Below, piece by piece: positions 1-6,399 of a DNA stretch of 9,763 bases. The position numbers were made by a program, and so were the translations under genes. The first letter of the stretch is position 1. Each line of letters opens with the position of its first letter. Location of the stretch: the NCBI RefSeq assembly GCF_946885855.1, contig NZ_CAMPHH010000120.1, positions 1-9,763 on the forward strand, read 5' to 3'. The notes below the pieces were generated by a model. That model did not search any database and was not told the origin of the DNA. It was given only the letters and a program-made list of their open reading frames with translations. Source of the DNA: an uncultured Actinotalea sp. Its GTDB lineage: Bacteria; Actinomycetota; Actinomycetes; Actinomycetales; Cellulomonadaceae.

Positions 1-1
1 G

Positions 2-1798
2 TGGGCCGGGGACGCGGGGTCGGTCGTGGAGGTGGTCGCCGCCTACGAGCGGATGGCGTCGTGGGCGCGCGCTCGCGCAGCTGCGGCAGCGGCGCGCCTC
101 GCCGACCGCCCGGAGATGAACCCGGCCTGGCCCGACGACGTCGGGGAACCGGCCGAGGGCAACGCCGCCCCGACCGAGCTCTCGCTGCGCCTCGGGGTCT
201 CCCGGCGAGCCGCCGGCACCCTCGTCGCGATGGGACGCGCCCTGCGCTCGGTCCACCACCGCACCGGGGACGCCCTGGAGAGCGGGCACATCGACTGGCC
301 GAGGGCGCGGGTGGTCGTCGAGTCGCTCGAGCACGTCCACCCCGTCGTCGCCCAGGAGGTCGAGGACCGCGTACTACCCACCGCGGCCGGCGCGACGCCG
401 GCACAGCTCCGACACCGGATCGCCCGACTGCTCCACGAGCTCGATCCCGCGGACGCCGTCGAGCGTCACGAGCGCGCGCGGGAGCGGCGGTGCGTGACCC
501 GGCCTCGGGCACTCCCCGACGGCATGGCGACCATGACCGCGACGCTGACCGTGGACGCGGCAGTGCGGCTCGACGCGTGTCTCCAGGCGGCCGCCCTGGC
601 CGCGCGGAGCGACGGTGACTCGCGATCCGTGGACCAGCTGCGCGCCGACGCGCTGCACGCGATGGGGGAGGTCGCGTGGGGCGCCGGGGCGATCGGGTGG
701 TCCACGGCCGTGAGCCCGGCAGGGAGAAGCGCCACGGGGTGGGGGACCATCGCCGAGTCCGTGGTGCCCGAGTCCGTGCGGGGCGAGTCCGCCGAGCTGG
801 GACCTGCGTTGCCTGGACCGCCTGAGGAGTCAGGAGCTGGAGCACCAGGGTCTGCCGTGCCTGGTCCCGCAGCGTGCGGACCTGTGGTGCCTGAGGCTCC
901 TGAGCCACCTCCCTTCCTGCCGTTGACACCCGCGAGGGGGAAGCGTGCGGCGCCGTCGGTGCGGGTCAACGTCACGGTCGGTTACGGCACGCTCCTCGGG
1001 CTCGACGACCGTCCTGGAGAGCTGGCGGGCTTCGGCCCGGTGAGCGCGGACGTCGCGCGCCGGCTCGCGATGGACGGGACCTGGCGCCGACTCCTCGTCG
1101 AAGAGCCGTCCGGGACGGTCCTCGATGTCGGGACCACGAGGTACGTGCCACCGGCCGACATGGTCGAGCTCGTGCGTGAGCGGAACCGCACCTGCGTCAT
1201 CCCGACCTGCGGCATGCCCGCGCGCCAGTGCCAGACGGACCACACCGTGCCCTTCCCGCGGGTCGACGGTCGTCCCGCGGTGGCGGTGCCCCCTGACCGG
1301 GACGACGGCTCGAACGCGGCAGCTCCGCACGGCGACGAGCGCGTTGGTGAGGGGAGAGGTCTGTCCGGGGCCCGAGACCTCGATGACGGGCGGTGTGCGG
1401 ACGCAGGCGAGGGCACCGACGGGGGAAGAACCTTGTCCGGACCCCCGGACGCCGGTGACGGGAGAGCCCTGTCCGGACGCCCGGACCCCGATGACGCGAG
1501 GTCCCCGGACAGCGACGCTTGCCGCGACGGGAGGACGGCCGTCGCGAACCTGGGTCCGCTGTGCGCGACACACCACCTTCTCAAGACGCACGGCGCGTTC
1601 CGCCTGGAACAACCGCGTCCGGGTTCGTTCGTCGTCCGGACACCGAGCGGGCACGTGTACCTGCAGGCGCCGGACCGGCCGCCCGGGGTTCCGCGGCTTC
1701 CGCTCACCGGCAGGTCACTCCTGGGCGAGGGCGACCTCTCAGGAGGCGCCCCACCGAGTCGGCTCCGGAGGAAGGAGGACGGGCCCCCACCGTTCTGA
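2..1798 (+). CDS. DUF222 / HNH endonuclease domain protein, 5' end outside the window
   Basis: This is a member of the actinobacterial DUF222-HNH family: putative metal-dependent nucleases, often present in many genomic copies, with no settled biological role. The frame is open to the window edge, and family members usually have some tens of residues before this point. The GTG at 26 lacks a visible ribosome site, so I treat the gene as 5'-partial. Numbering from that GTG, residues 1-225 are the helical DUF222 region and 226-310 a Pro/Gly/Ala/Glu linker with short repeats. The HNH domain begins near 385. It shows Cys390 and Cys395, DH at 405-406, Asn508, Cys513 and HH at 516-517, so the His-Asn-His set is kept. 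In relatives the DH-to-Asn distance is roughly 12-20 residues; here it is 102, because of a repeat-bearing insert. It is followed by a non-coding 14-bp array and then an unrelated gene. The family assignment is secure, but whether the enzyme is active is unknown. Confidence 0.9.
   Translation, partial: WAGDAGSVVEVVAAYERMASWARARAAAAAARLADRPEMNPAWPDDVGEPAEGNAAPTELSLRLGVSRRAAGTLVAMGRALRSVHHRTGDALESGHIDWPRARVVVESLEHVHPVVAQEVEDRVLPTAAGATPAQLRHRIARLLHELDPADAVERHERARERRCVTRPRALPDGMATMTATLTVDAAVRLDACLQAAALAARSDGDSRSVDQLRADALHAMGEVAWGAGAIGWSTAVSPAGRSATGWGTIAESVVPESVRGESAELGPALPGPPEESGAGAPGSAVPGPAACGPVVPEAPEPPPFLPLTPARGKRAAPSVRVNVTVGYGTLLGLDDRPGELAGFGPVSADVARRLAMDGTWRRLLVEEPSGTVLDVGTTRYVPPADMVELVRERNRTCVIPTCGMPARQCQTDHTVPFPRVDGRPAVAVPPDRDDGSNAAAPHGDERVGEGRGLSGARDLDDGRCADAGEGTDGGRTLSGPPDAGDGRALSGRPDPDDARSPDSDACRDGRTAVANLGPLCATHHLLKTHGAFRLEQPRPGSFVVRTPSGHVYLQAPDRPPGVPRLPLTGRSLLGEGDLSGGAPPSRLRRKEDGPPPF
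754..798 (+). repeat. Three 15-bp tandem units in the HNH protein linker
   Basis: Three consecutive 15-bp units, each starting CGAGTCCG, begin at 754, 769 and 784. In the protein they give the 5-residue pattern ESVVP, ESVRG, ESAEL near residues 244-258, in the linker between the DUF222 and HNH regions. The unit length is a multiple of three, so copy changes would keep the frame. Confidence 0.6.
1352..1531 (+). repeat. Five 36-bp (12-residue) tandem units inside the HNH core
   Basis: Five consecutive 36-bp units lie exactly in frame. They encode GRGLSGARDLDD, GRCADAGEGTDG, GRTLSGPPDAGD, GRALSGRPDPDD and ARSPDSDACRDG (residues 443-502). Units 1, 3 and 4 are closest, sharing CTGTCCGG or TTGTCCGG at 1361, 1433 and 1469. 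Units 2 and 5 are degenerate and are recognised mainly by length and the Asp-rich ends. The block lies between the first catalytic His (406) and the Asn/His pair (508, 517). It is Gly/Asp/Arg/Ser rich and probably a flexible loop. There are no spacers, so this is not a CRISPR array. Confidence 0.85.
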
Positions 1799-1823
1799 GG
1801 GTCATCTCTGCCCGATCGTCCCC

Positions 1824-2059
1824 CGGACTGCGCGGGCGACTGTGGGCCGGCGAAGGGGCGTCGGCGAACGTGCACCGACGAACGTGCACCGGCCAGCCCG
1901 CACCGACGAACCTGCACCGCCAGCCTGCACCGATGAACCTGCACCGGCCAGCCTGCACCGTTCCGCTTGCACAGGGCAGCCTGCGCCGGCAGCGTGCGCC
2001 GGCGAACGTGCGCCGGGCAGCGTGCACCGGTCTGCTGGCACCGGCCAGCCTGCACCGGG
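1824..2059. repeat. Degenerate 14-bp tandem array, about 17 units
   Basis: Fourteen clear units run from 1866 to 2059, twelve of 14 bp and two of 13 bp (1908-1920 and 1977-1989). Typical units are GAACGTGCACCGGC and CAGCCTGCACCGGC. Three weaker units with 10-11 matches of 14 precede them in the same phase (1824, 1838, 1852). GAAC-type and CAGC-type units partly alternate, suggesting a 28-bp higher-order period. Fourteen is not a multiple of three and two units are a base short, so no protein frame is favoured. Open frames through the array give Cys/His/Arg-rich junk. The array fills much of the 492-bp gap after the HNH gene. Its role is unknown; GTGCAC cores recur, but no known operator is recognised. 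Confidence 0.88.
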
Positions 2060-2290
2060 CACACCACGTCACGCCCGCCGGCGGCCCGGCCACGTCGCCC
2101 GACGCTGCCGCCGCAGGCACCCACCCTCGGCACACCGTTGCGCGCGCGTCACCGCACCCCCGCATGCGGCAACCGACAGACTGGGAGCGGGCGGCGAGCG
2201 GGGGCGCGCCGACCGACCGGGAAGGTGCGGGATCGGACGACGTCCGGGAGCCGGGCGTCGACGACACGGACCGGAGGAAGGGAGAGGCAC
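2060..2290 (+). other. Leader region of the 148-residue gene, no gene seen
   Basis: This is the rest of the 492-bp gap after the 14-bp array. It holds no convincing ORF, tRNA or riboswitch. A perfect 10-bp palindrome, CCGCATGCGG, lies at 2160-2169, and a purine-rich stretch with GGAGG at 2273-2277 precedes the ATG at 2291. No promoter hexamer pair is convincing. The palindrome could be an operator or chance in GC-rich DNA. Confidence 0.4.
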
Positions 2291-2737
2291 ATGGGTGTCC
2301 TGGCAGAGCTGTTCGTGGGGACGCACGCCGATGCGCTCGAGCGAGCGCGGGTGCTCGACACGGGCGAGATCCCGTCCGGAGCGGTCCCCCACGCGGAGCT
2401 GGTGGAGATCGGTCCCGTCGACCTCGAGATCCTCGGGGAGGTCGTCGCGCGCGCGGTCCGCTTCGGCACCGGCGACCTCGAGGTCTCGGAGATCGACCTC
2501 GCGCACGACAACGTCCACGGCCTGCCCCCGTTCCTCACCGAGGCGCTCGCGGCGGTCGCGACGGCCCGCGCCGAGGACGAGGACCTCGATGCCGACGTCG
2601 CACGGGCATGGGCACGTGAGGCCGAGCTCGACACGGCCCCGGGCGACCTCGAGGCGGTCCTCGGCGCGATCGTCCGGTTGGCGGTCCGCGCCACCGAGGA
2701 GGGCCGAGGGCTCTACCTCTGGACGCGCACCGTCTGA
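2291..2737 (+). CDS. Acidic lysine-free protein of unknown function, 148 residues
   Basis: I do not recognise a named family. The protein begins MGVLAELFVGTHADALERAR. It has no signal peptide or membrane segment, so it is probably a small cytosolic protein. It contains no lysine and no cysteine, about 30 Asp/Glu and about a dozen Arg, so it is strongly acidic. Residues 79-110, following LPPFLTEALAAV, are helical-looking and acidic. The C-terminus is LYLWTRTV. It loosely recalls small actinobacterial hypotheticals starting MGVL with a central acidic alpha/beta segment, but that is an impression. The start is set by the ATG at 2291 with GGAGG at 2273-2277 (13-bp spacing, somewhat long). Third-position G/C bias supports it as a real gene. 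It is monocistronic: 492 bp separate it from the HNH gene, and it converges on mnhG. Confidence 0.75.
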   Translation: MGVLAELFVGTHADALERARVLDTGEIPSGAVPHAELVEIGPVDLEILGEVVARAVRFGTGDLEVSEIDLAHDNVHGLPPFLTEALAAVATARAEDEDLDADVARAWAREAELDTAPGDLEAVLGAIVRLAVRATEEGRGLYLWTRTV

Positions 2738-2786
2738 AGGCTGTCGTCGTCGGCGACGCGCCGTCATGGGCTGGTGGAGCCGGCAT

Positions 2787-2808
2787 CGGTCGGGGCTGCC
2801 CCTGACCG
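2787..2808. terminator. Hairpin in the convergent gap, possible bidirectional terminator
   Basis: CGGTC pairs with GACCG and GGGG with CCCC around a 3-base CTG loop. The result is a 9-bp GC-rich stem with one bulged T (2803). It lies 50 bases after the stop of the unknown gene and beyond the end of mnhG on the other strand. There is no T-tract, as is common for actinobacterial stem-loop terminators. The structure is read directly from the sequence; the function is inferred from its convergent position. Confidence 0.5.
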
Positions 2809-2936
2809 CTCGGCCCGTGAGGCTCAACCGCTGACGGCTCGACTCCTGACGGCGGGTCCCTGACCGCTCGGCCTGCCTTTCCTCGGCTTCCGACCGCTCG
2901 GCCTGCTGTTCCTCGCCCGCCCACCGCTCGGCCTAG
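2805..2936. repeat. 29/30-bp tandem repeat running into the mnhG stop
   Basis: Units start with ACCGCTCGGCC at 2805, 2863, 2893 and 2923, with a degenerate copy ACGGCTCGAC at 2834. The spacings are 29, 29, 30 and 30 bp. Read on the minus strand in the mnhG frame, the 30-bp units encode 10-residue repeats beginning (Gln)-Ala-Glu-Arg. The last, partial unit includes the mnhG stop TAG (2935-2933). The 29-bp units break the frame. Confidence 0.82.
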
Positions 2937-3382
2937 GGTCGCTCCGACTTCGCCCGCTCCGACCCCGCCCCCGCCGCGCCTACCTGCTCGGCTCTCGCCG
3001 CACGCTCGGCCTCGCGGCGCACCGTCTCCTGCCGCTCCACCTCGGCGTGCTCGTGCAGCTCGTCGTACCGGATGCCGGCCGGCATCGGCGCGTCGGAGCG
3101 GAACGCCGCCCTGCCGAGGGCGAACCCGCCGACCGGCGACGTGATGATCTGGAGCGCGACGGCGACGGCGAGGATCACGGCGTGCGACCACGTCGGCTCC
3201 AGCACGAGCACCCCGAGGAGCACGAGACAGACCCCGAGCGTCCCGGACTTGGTCGTCGCGGCGAGACGGGAGTAGGCGTCACCGAACCGCAGCAGCCCGA
3301 CCCCGGCGATGCAGAACAGCCCGATCCCGGTCAGCACGGCCGCGTGCCCGACGACGGACTGGACCACCATCAGGGCGTTCAT
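2933..3382 (-). CDS. mnhG: Na+/H+ antiporter (Mrp) subunit G
   Basis: This is a small membrane subunit of the Mrp/Mnh cation-proton antiporter, needed for assembly or activity of the complex. Three hydrophobic helices fill residues 1-85. The family signature GLLRFGDAYSRLAATTKSGTLG (residues 29-50) and TSPVGGFALGRAA (81-93) are both present. Residues 100-149 form a charged Glu/Arg/Ala tail longer than the usual end of the family (about 110-120 residues). The ATG at 3382 overlaps the mnhF stop in an ATGA and is preceded by GAGGAG. The frame ends at TAG 2935-2933, at the Gln position of a repeat. Beyond the stop the same frame continues with AERWAGEEQQ and AERSEAEERQ, so the tail may once have been longer. 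It is the last gene of the operon. Confidence 0.93.
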   Translation of the reverse strand: MNALMVVQSVVGHAAVLTGIGLFCIAGVGLLRFGDAYSRLAATTKSGTLGVCLVLLGVLVLEPTWSHAVILAVAVALQIITSPVGGFALGRAAFRSDAPMPAGIRYDELHEHAEVERQETVRREAERAARAEQVGAAGAGSERAKSERP

Positions 3383-3648
3383 CGACGGCTCCTCGAGATG
3401 TAGCGGGCGAGGGTCACGGCCGACACGAAGCCGACGAGCGTCGCCACCACGACGACGTCGAGCAGCTCGAAACGGTCGACCCGCAGGGCGATCAGCGCGA
3501 CCGCCGCGACGAAGACGAAGAACGCGTGGTCGGCGGCGATCGCCCGGTCCGCCTCCGTGGGGCCGACGGCGGCGCGCCACACCGCGGGCAGGAGGGTGAC
3601 GGCGAGCAGGACGAGGGCCAGGTCGACGACGAGCGGTACGGCGATCAT
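3379..3648 (-). CDS. mnhF: Na+/H+ antiporter (Mrp) subunit F
   Basis: This is a small integral membrane subunit of the Mrp antiporter. Its 89 residues match the usual length for MnhF. Three hydrophobic helices are visible (about 3-26, 41-56 and 62-83). The family motif GPTEADRAIAAD occupies residues 29-40, with Asp34 and Asp40 in the conserved positions between helices 1 and 2. The ATG at 3648 overlaps the mnhE stop in an ATGA and is preceded by a GGGAGGGG ribosome site within the mnhE tail. Its TGA overlaps the mnhG start in the same way. With subunit D, it is the only product of the operon without an added C-terminal tail. The assignment is secure. Confidence 0.94.
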   Translation of the reverse strand: MIAVPLVVDLALVLLAVTLLPAVWRAAVGPTEADRAIAADHAFFVFVAAVALIALRVDRFELLDVVVVATLVGFVSAVTLARYISRSRR

Positions 3649-4349
3649 CGGGCCCCTCCCTCGTCGTCCGGCCGACGCGACGACGCCGGCGCCGCGACGG
3701 CCGGACCGTCCGGGGGCGGTGGCGACCCGGCCCTGCCCTCCGGGTGCGGGCGCTCGACGGCCGGCCCGCCGTCGGGCGTCCCCGCTCGTCCCGCACCGTC
3801 CGCGTCCCGCCGGTCGGCCAGCGCCGCCCGGGCACGCCGCCGCAGCGCCGCCGGTGACCTCCCGCGCTGCGGACCGGTCGGTGCCGCCCGAGACCCGCTG
3901 AGCGGACGTGGACCGTCGGTCCGGCCGGACCACCCGTACCCGTCGCCCTCCGGTGGTGCGGGCGGCTCGACTCCGCGCAGCATCCGCAGCATCCGGCTCT
4001 CGAGCCCGTGGACCTGGCGCCGCAGCCCGTCGGCAGTGTCCGGCGCGTAGATGTCGAGCACGTAGAGCACGTGCCCGTGCCGGTCGACCTCGAGCGTCAC
4101 GGTGCCGGGGGTCAGCGTGATGAGGTTCGACAGCACCGTGACCTCCACCCGGGTCCGGCACCGCAGGGGTACGGCCGCGACCCCCGGCGTGGTCCGCAGT
4201 CCGGGCGTCAGCAGATCCCGCGCGACCTGCCAGTTCGCCGCGACCATCTGCCCGAGGAACCACAGCCCGAACGGCAGGCTCCGGACGGCGACGCCCAGGC
4301 CGTTGCGGGCGCGCACCGGCCACGGCGGCCGGGGACGACGCGGGGTCAT
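3645..4349 (-). CDS. mnhE: Na+/H+ antiporter (Mrp) subunit E, short N-terminus and long Arg/Pro tail
   Basis: This is the MnhE subunit of the Mrp antiporter. The core is recognisable at residues 25-127: LGQMVAANWQVARDLLTPG (32-50), VAAVPLRCRT (58-67) and NLITLTPGTVTLEVD (75-89). Two features are odd. First, only 24 basic residues and part of one hydrophobic stretch precede the core, whereas many MnhE proteins (about 155-170 residues) begin with two extra membrane helices. Second, residues 128-234 form a Pro/Arg/Gly/Ala-rich hydrophilic tail with no recognisable domain. The ATG at 4349 overlaps the mnhD stop (ATGA). Its ribosome site, GAGGCGG, is weak, so translation may depend on coupling. 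Upstream of this ATG the frame gives no membrane helix, so a longer start does not restore the missing part. The family call is good. Confidence 0.9.
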   Translation of the reverse strand: MTPRRPRPPWPVRARNGLGVAVRSLPFGLWFLGQMVAANWQVARDLLTPGLRTTPGVAAVPLRCRTRVEVTVLSNLITLTPGTVTLEVDRHGHVLYVLDIYAPDTADGLRRQVHGLESRMLRMLRGVEPPAPPEGDGYGWSGRTDGPRPLSGSRAAPTGPQRGRSPAALRRRARAALADRRDADGAGRAGTPDGGPAVERPHPEGRAGSPPPPDGPAVAAPASSRRPDDEGGAR

Positions 4350-5902
4350 GAGGTCACCGCCTCGACGTAGCGGCTCGGGTCGACGAGGCCCTCGGCCGCG
4401 GTCTGCGCGAGCTGGAGGAGGGCGTCGGCGCCGAGACCGATGGACAGGGACAGGAGCGTGAGCACCGCCCCGGGGACGACGAGCCGCCACGGCACCCGCA
4501 GCGGGTCCGGGGTCATCTCGGCACCCGGTCGGCGCAGGACGTCGCTGGTCGGGTCGGTGACGTCGGGCAGCGTCTCCGAGGCCCCCGAGACGAGCGCGGC
4601 CTGGCGCGCCGGCTCGGGGTCGCCGCCCCAGAAGGCGCCGTTCCAGATCTTCAGCATCGACAGCAGGGTGAAGAGGCTGACGACGACGGCGAGGCCCGCG
4701 ACGAGGTACTCGCTCTCGAGGACGGCGGCGCGCACGAGCGTGAGCTTGGCGACGAAGCCGGAGAACGGCGGGATGCCGACGAGCGACAGCGCGGCGCCGA
4801 GGAACACCAGTGCGAGCCAGGGCGAGTGCCGCGCGGCGCCCCCGAGCTGCGACAGGCGCCCGGTCCCGGCCCGGTGCTCGATCGCCCCGCACGCCAGGAA
4901 CAGGGCCGCCTTCACGATGATGTGGTGGATCAGGTAGAAGATCCCCGCGGCGAGGCCGAGCGGCCCGAAGAACCCGATCCCGAGCAGGATGTAGCCGACC
5001 TGACTGGTCATGTGGAACGACAAGATGGCGCGCATCCCGCTCTCACCGAGCGCCCCGAGCACGCCCACGACCATCGTCGCGCCCAGCACCCACAGCCACG
5101 CGCTGTGGAGCCGCTCGTCGCCGCCGAACAGCACGGCGTAGAGCCGGAAGATCCAGTACACGCCGATCTTCGTCAACAGTCCCGACAGCAGCGCGGTCAC
5201 CGCCACGGACGCGAACGGGTACGACCGGGGCAGCCACGTGTGGACGGGCACGAGGGCCGCTTTCGCCCCGAGCGCGACGAGCACCACACCCCCGGCGAGG
5301 GCCACGGCCGTCGACTCCTGCGCGAGGCCGGCGAGCTCGCCGAGGTTGACGGTCCCGGCGGTCGCGTAGACCAGGCCGACGCCCGTCAGCAGGATCGTCG
5401 AGACCAGGAGGTTCGTCGTGAGGTAGACGCGCCCCGCGCCCAGCTGTGGCAGCCGGCCGCTCCGGGTCAGCAGGACGTACGAGGGGACGAGCGCGACCTC
5501 GATCATGACGAAGAGGTTGAACAGGTCAGCGGTGACGAACGCGCCGTACACCCCGCCCGACAGGACGAGGACGAGCGGGTGGAACCACGGGTCGTCGTCG
5601 TCGCGCGTGCCGATGCCGAAGGCAGAGGTGACGAGCACGAGCAGCGAGGTCACCGTGACCATGAGCCCAGCGAAGACGTCCGCGGCGTAGGGGATCGAGA
5701 TGCCCCCGGGCCAGCCGGCGACCTGCTCGACCAGGACGGAGCCGTCACGCGTCGCGACGACGAGCCACACCCCGTAGCCGACGACGGCGGCATGGGTCGC
5801 CATCGCGAGGGTCCGCTGCAGCCCGGTGCTGCGCCGGACGGCCACCGTCGCCGCCGCCATGAGCAGCGGCAGCCAGAGGAGGGCGGGAAGCCACTCGTTC
5901 AT
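4346..5902 (-). CDS. mnhD: Na+/H+ antiporter (Mrp) subunit D
   Basis: This is a large membrane subunit of the Mrp antiporter, homologous to the proton-pumping NuoL/M/N subunits of respiratory complex I and likely to form one ion-translocating channel. Its 518 residues match the family, with about 14 hydrophobic helices. Conserved channel residues are visible: Glu135 in FVMIEVALVPSYVLL, Lys214 in LGAKAALVPVHTWLP, Lys245 in SGLLTKIGVYW, and His326-His327 with Lys331 in YLIHHIIVKAALFL. Residues 427-468 are an Asp/Pro/Ser/Thr-rich hydrophilic loop before the last helices. The ATG at 5902 overlaps the mnhC stop (ATGA) and has a GGGAGG ribosome site. The position between C and E in a complete mnh cluster argues for MnhD rather than a NuoM or NuoN. 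Confidence 0.95.
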   Translation of the reverse strand: MNEWLPALLWLPLLMAAATVAVRRSTGLQRTLAMATHAAVVGYGVWLVVATRDGSVLVEQVAGWPGGISIPYAADVFAGLMVTVTSLLVLVTSAFGIGTRDDDDPWFHPLVLVLSGGVYGAFVTADLFNLFVMIEVALVPSYVLLTRSGRLPQLGAGRVYLTTNLLVSTILLTGVGLVYATAGTVNLGELAGLAQESTAVALAGGVVLVALGAKAALVPVHTWLPRSYPFASVAVTALLSGLLTKIGVYWIFRLYAVLFGGDERLHSAWLWVLGATMVVGVLGALGESGMRAILSFHMTSQVGYILLGIGFFGPLGLAAGIFYLIHHIIVKAALFLACGAIEHRAGTGRLSQLGGAARHSPWLALVFLGAALSLVGIPPFSGFVAKLTLVRAAVLESEYLVAGLAVVVSLFTLLSMLKIWNGAFWGGDPEPARQAALVSGASETLPDVTDPTSDVLRRPGAEMTPDPLRVPWRLVVPGAVLTLLSLSIGLGADALLQLAQTAAEGLVDPSRYVEAVTS

Positions 5903-6399
5903 GCGTGCTCCCTCCCGGTCGTCGGTCCTGTGGCTCGTGCGCCCGTCGGTGTGGTGCCGAGCGGTGCGTCGGTGGTGGGGCCGGCGCCGGCGTCGGCCGT
6001 CGCGCCGACCGGGTCCGGGGCGTCGTGCGCGGCGGGACCGCGGTCGCCGTCACCGTCCGGCGCCGGGCCACGGCGGACTGCCGACGGCTCGGCGTCCGTG
6101 GGCGGCCCGTCGTGCTCGCCGCCGTGGCCGGCCATGGCCAGGAGGTACACCGTGATGCCGAACGCGATGACGATCGCGGTGAGGGCGAAGGCCTGCGGCA
6201 GCGGGTCCGCCGCCTGCGCGGCCGAGCCCTCCGCCAGCAGCGGGGGGTCCCGACGGTCCATGCCACCGGCGGCGAGGAGCACGACGTTCGCCGCGTGGCC
6301 GAGCAGGACGAAGCCGAAGGTCACGCGCACCAGGCCGCGCTGCAGGATGAGGTAGACGCCCGCCGCGACGAGGACGGCGACGAGGGCAGCGGCGCTCAT
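5899..6399 (-). CDS. mnhC: Na+/H+ antiporter (Mrp) subunit C with acidic C-terminal tail
   Basis: This is the NuoK-like subunit of the Mrp antiporter. Three membrane helices are visible (about 3-19, 24-46 and 69-90). The family motif DPLPQAFALTAIVIAFG is at 65-81. GFVLLGHAANVVLLAAGG (29-46) also matches, although the usual Asn-rich stretch is somewhat altered. The typical length is about 110-125 residues; this protein has 166, because residues 92-166 form an Asp/Pro/Thr/Gly-rich tail without a recognisable domain. The ATG at 6399 overlaps the end of mnhA (ATGA) and has a strong AGGAGG at 6411-6406 on the minus strand. Its stop overlaps the mnhD start. The family call is secure. Confidence 0.94.
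   Translation of the reverse strand: MSAAALVAVLVAAGVYLILQRGLVRVTFGFVLLGHAANVVLLAAGGMDRRDPPLLAEGSAAQAADPLPQAFALTAIVIAFGITVYLLAMAGHGGEHDGPPTDAEPSAVRRGPAPDGDGDRGPAAHDAPDPVGATADAGAGPTTDAPLGTTPTGARATGPTTGREHA

Noticed and set aside
1..618. A separate gene starting at GTG 1 on the plus strand
   Set aside because: It overlaps the DUF222 domain in another frame and gives an Arg/Gly-rich composition typical of shadow frames.
1352..1531. 36-bp direct repeats as a CRISPR array
   Set aside because: The units abut with no spacers, diverge strongly from each other and lie in frame within a coding gene.
1241..1576. An intein or mobile intron splitting the HNH domain
   Set aside because: The insert is short, repetitive and in frame, with no splicing residues or homing nuclease.
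26..1798. The HNH gene as part of a phage, a homing element or a defence island
   Set aside because: DUF222-HNH genes are common chromosomal paralogues in actinobacteria, and no integrase, phage or partner defence gene is present here.
1824..2059. A Cys/His/Arg-rich protein encoded across the 14-bp array (frames on both strands)
   Set aside because: A 14-bp unit cycles through all three frames and two units are 13 bp, so no frame is preserved. The apparent motifs are by-products of the repeat.
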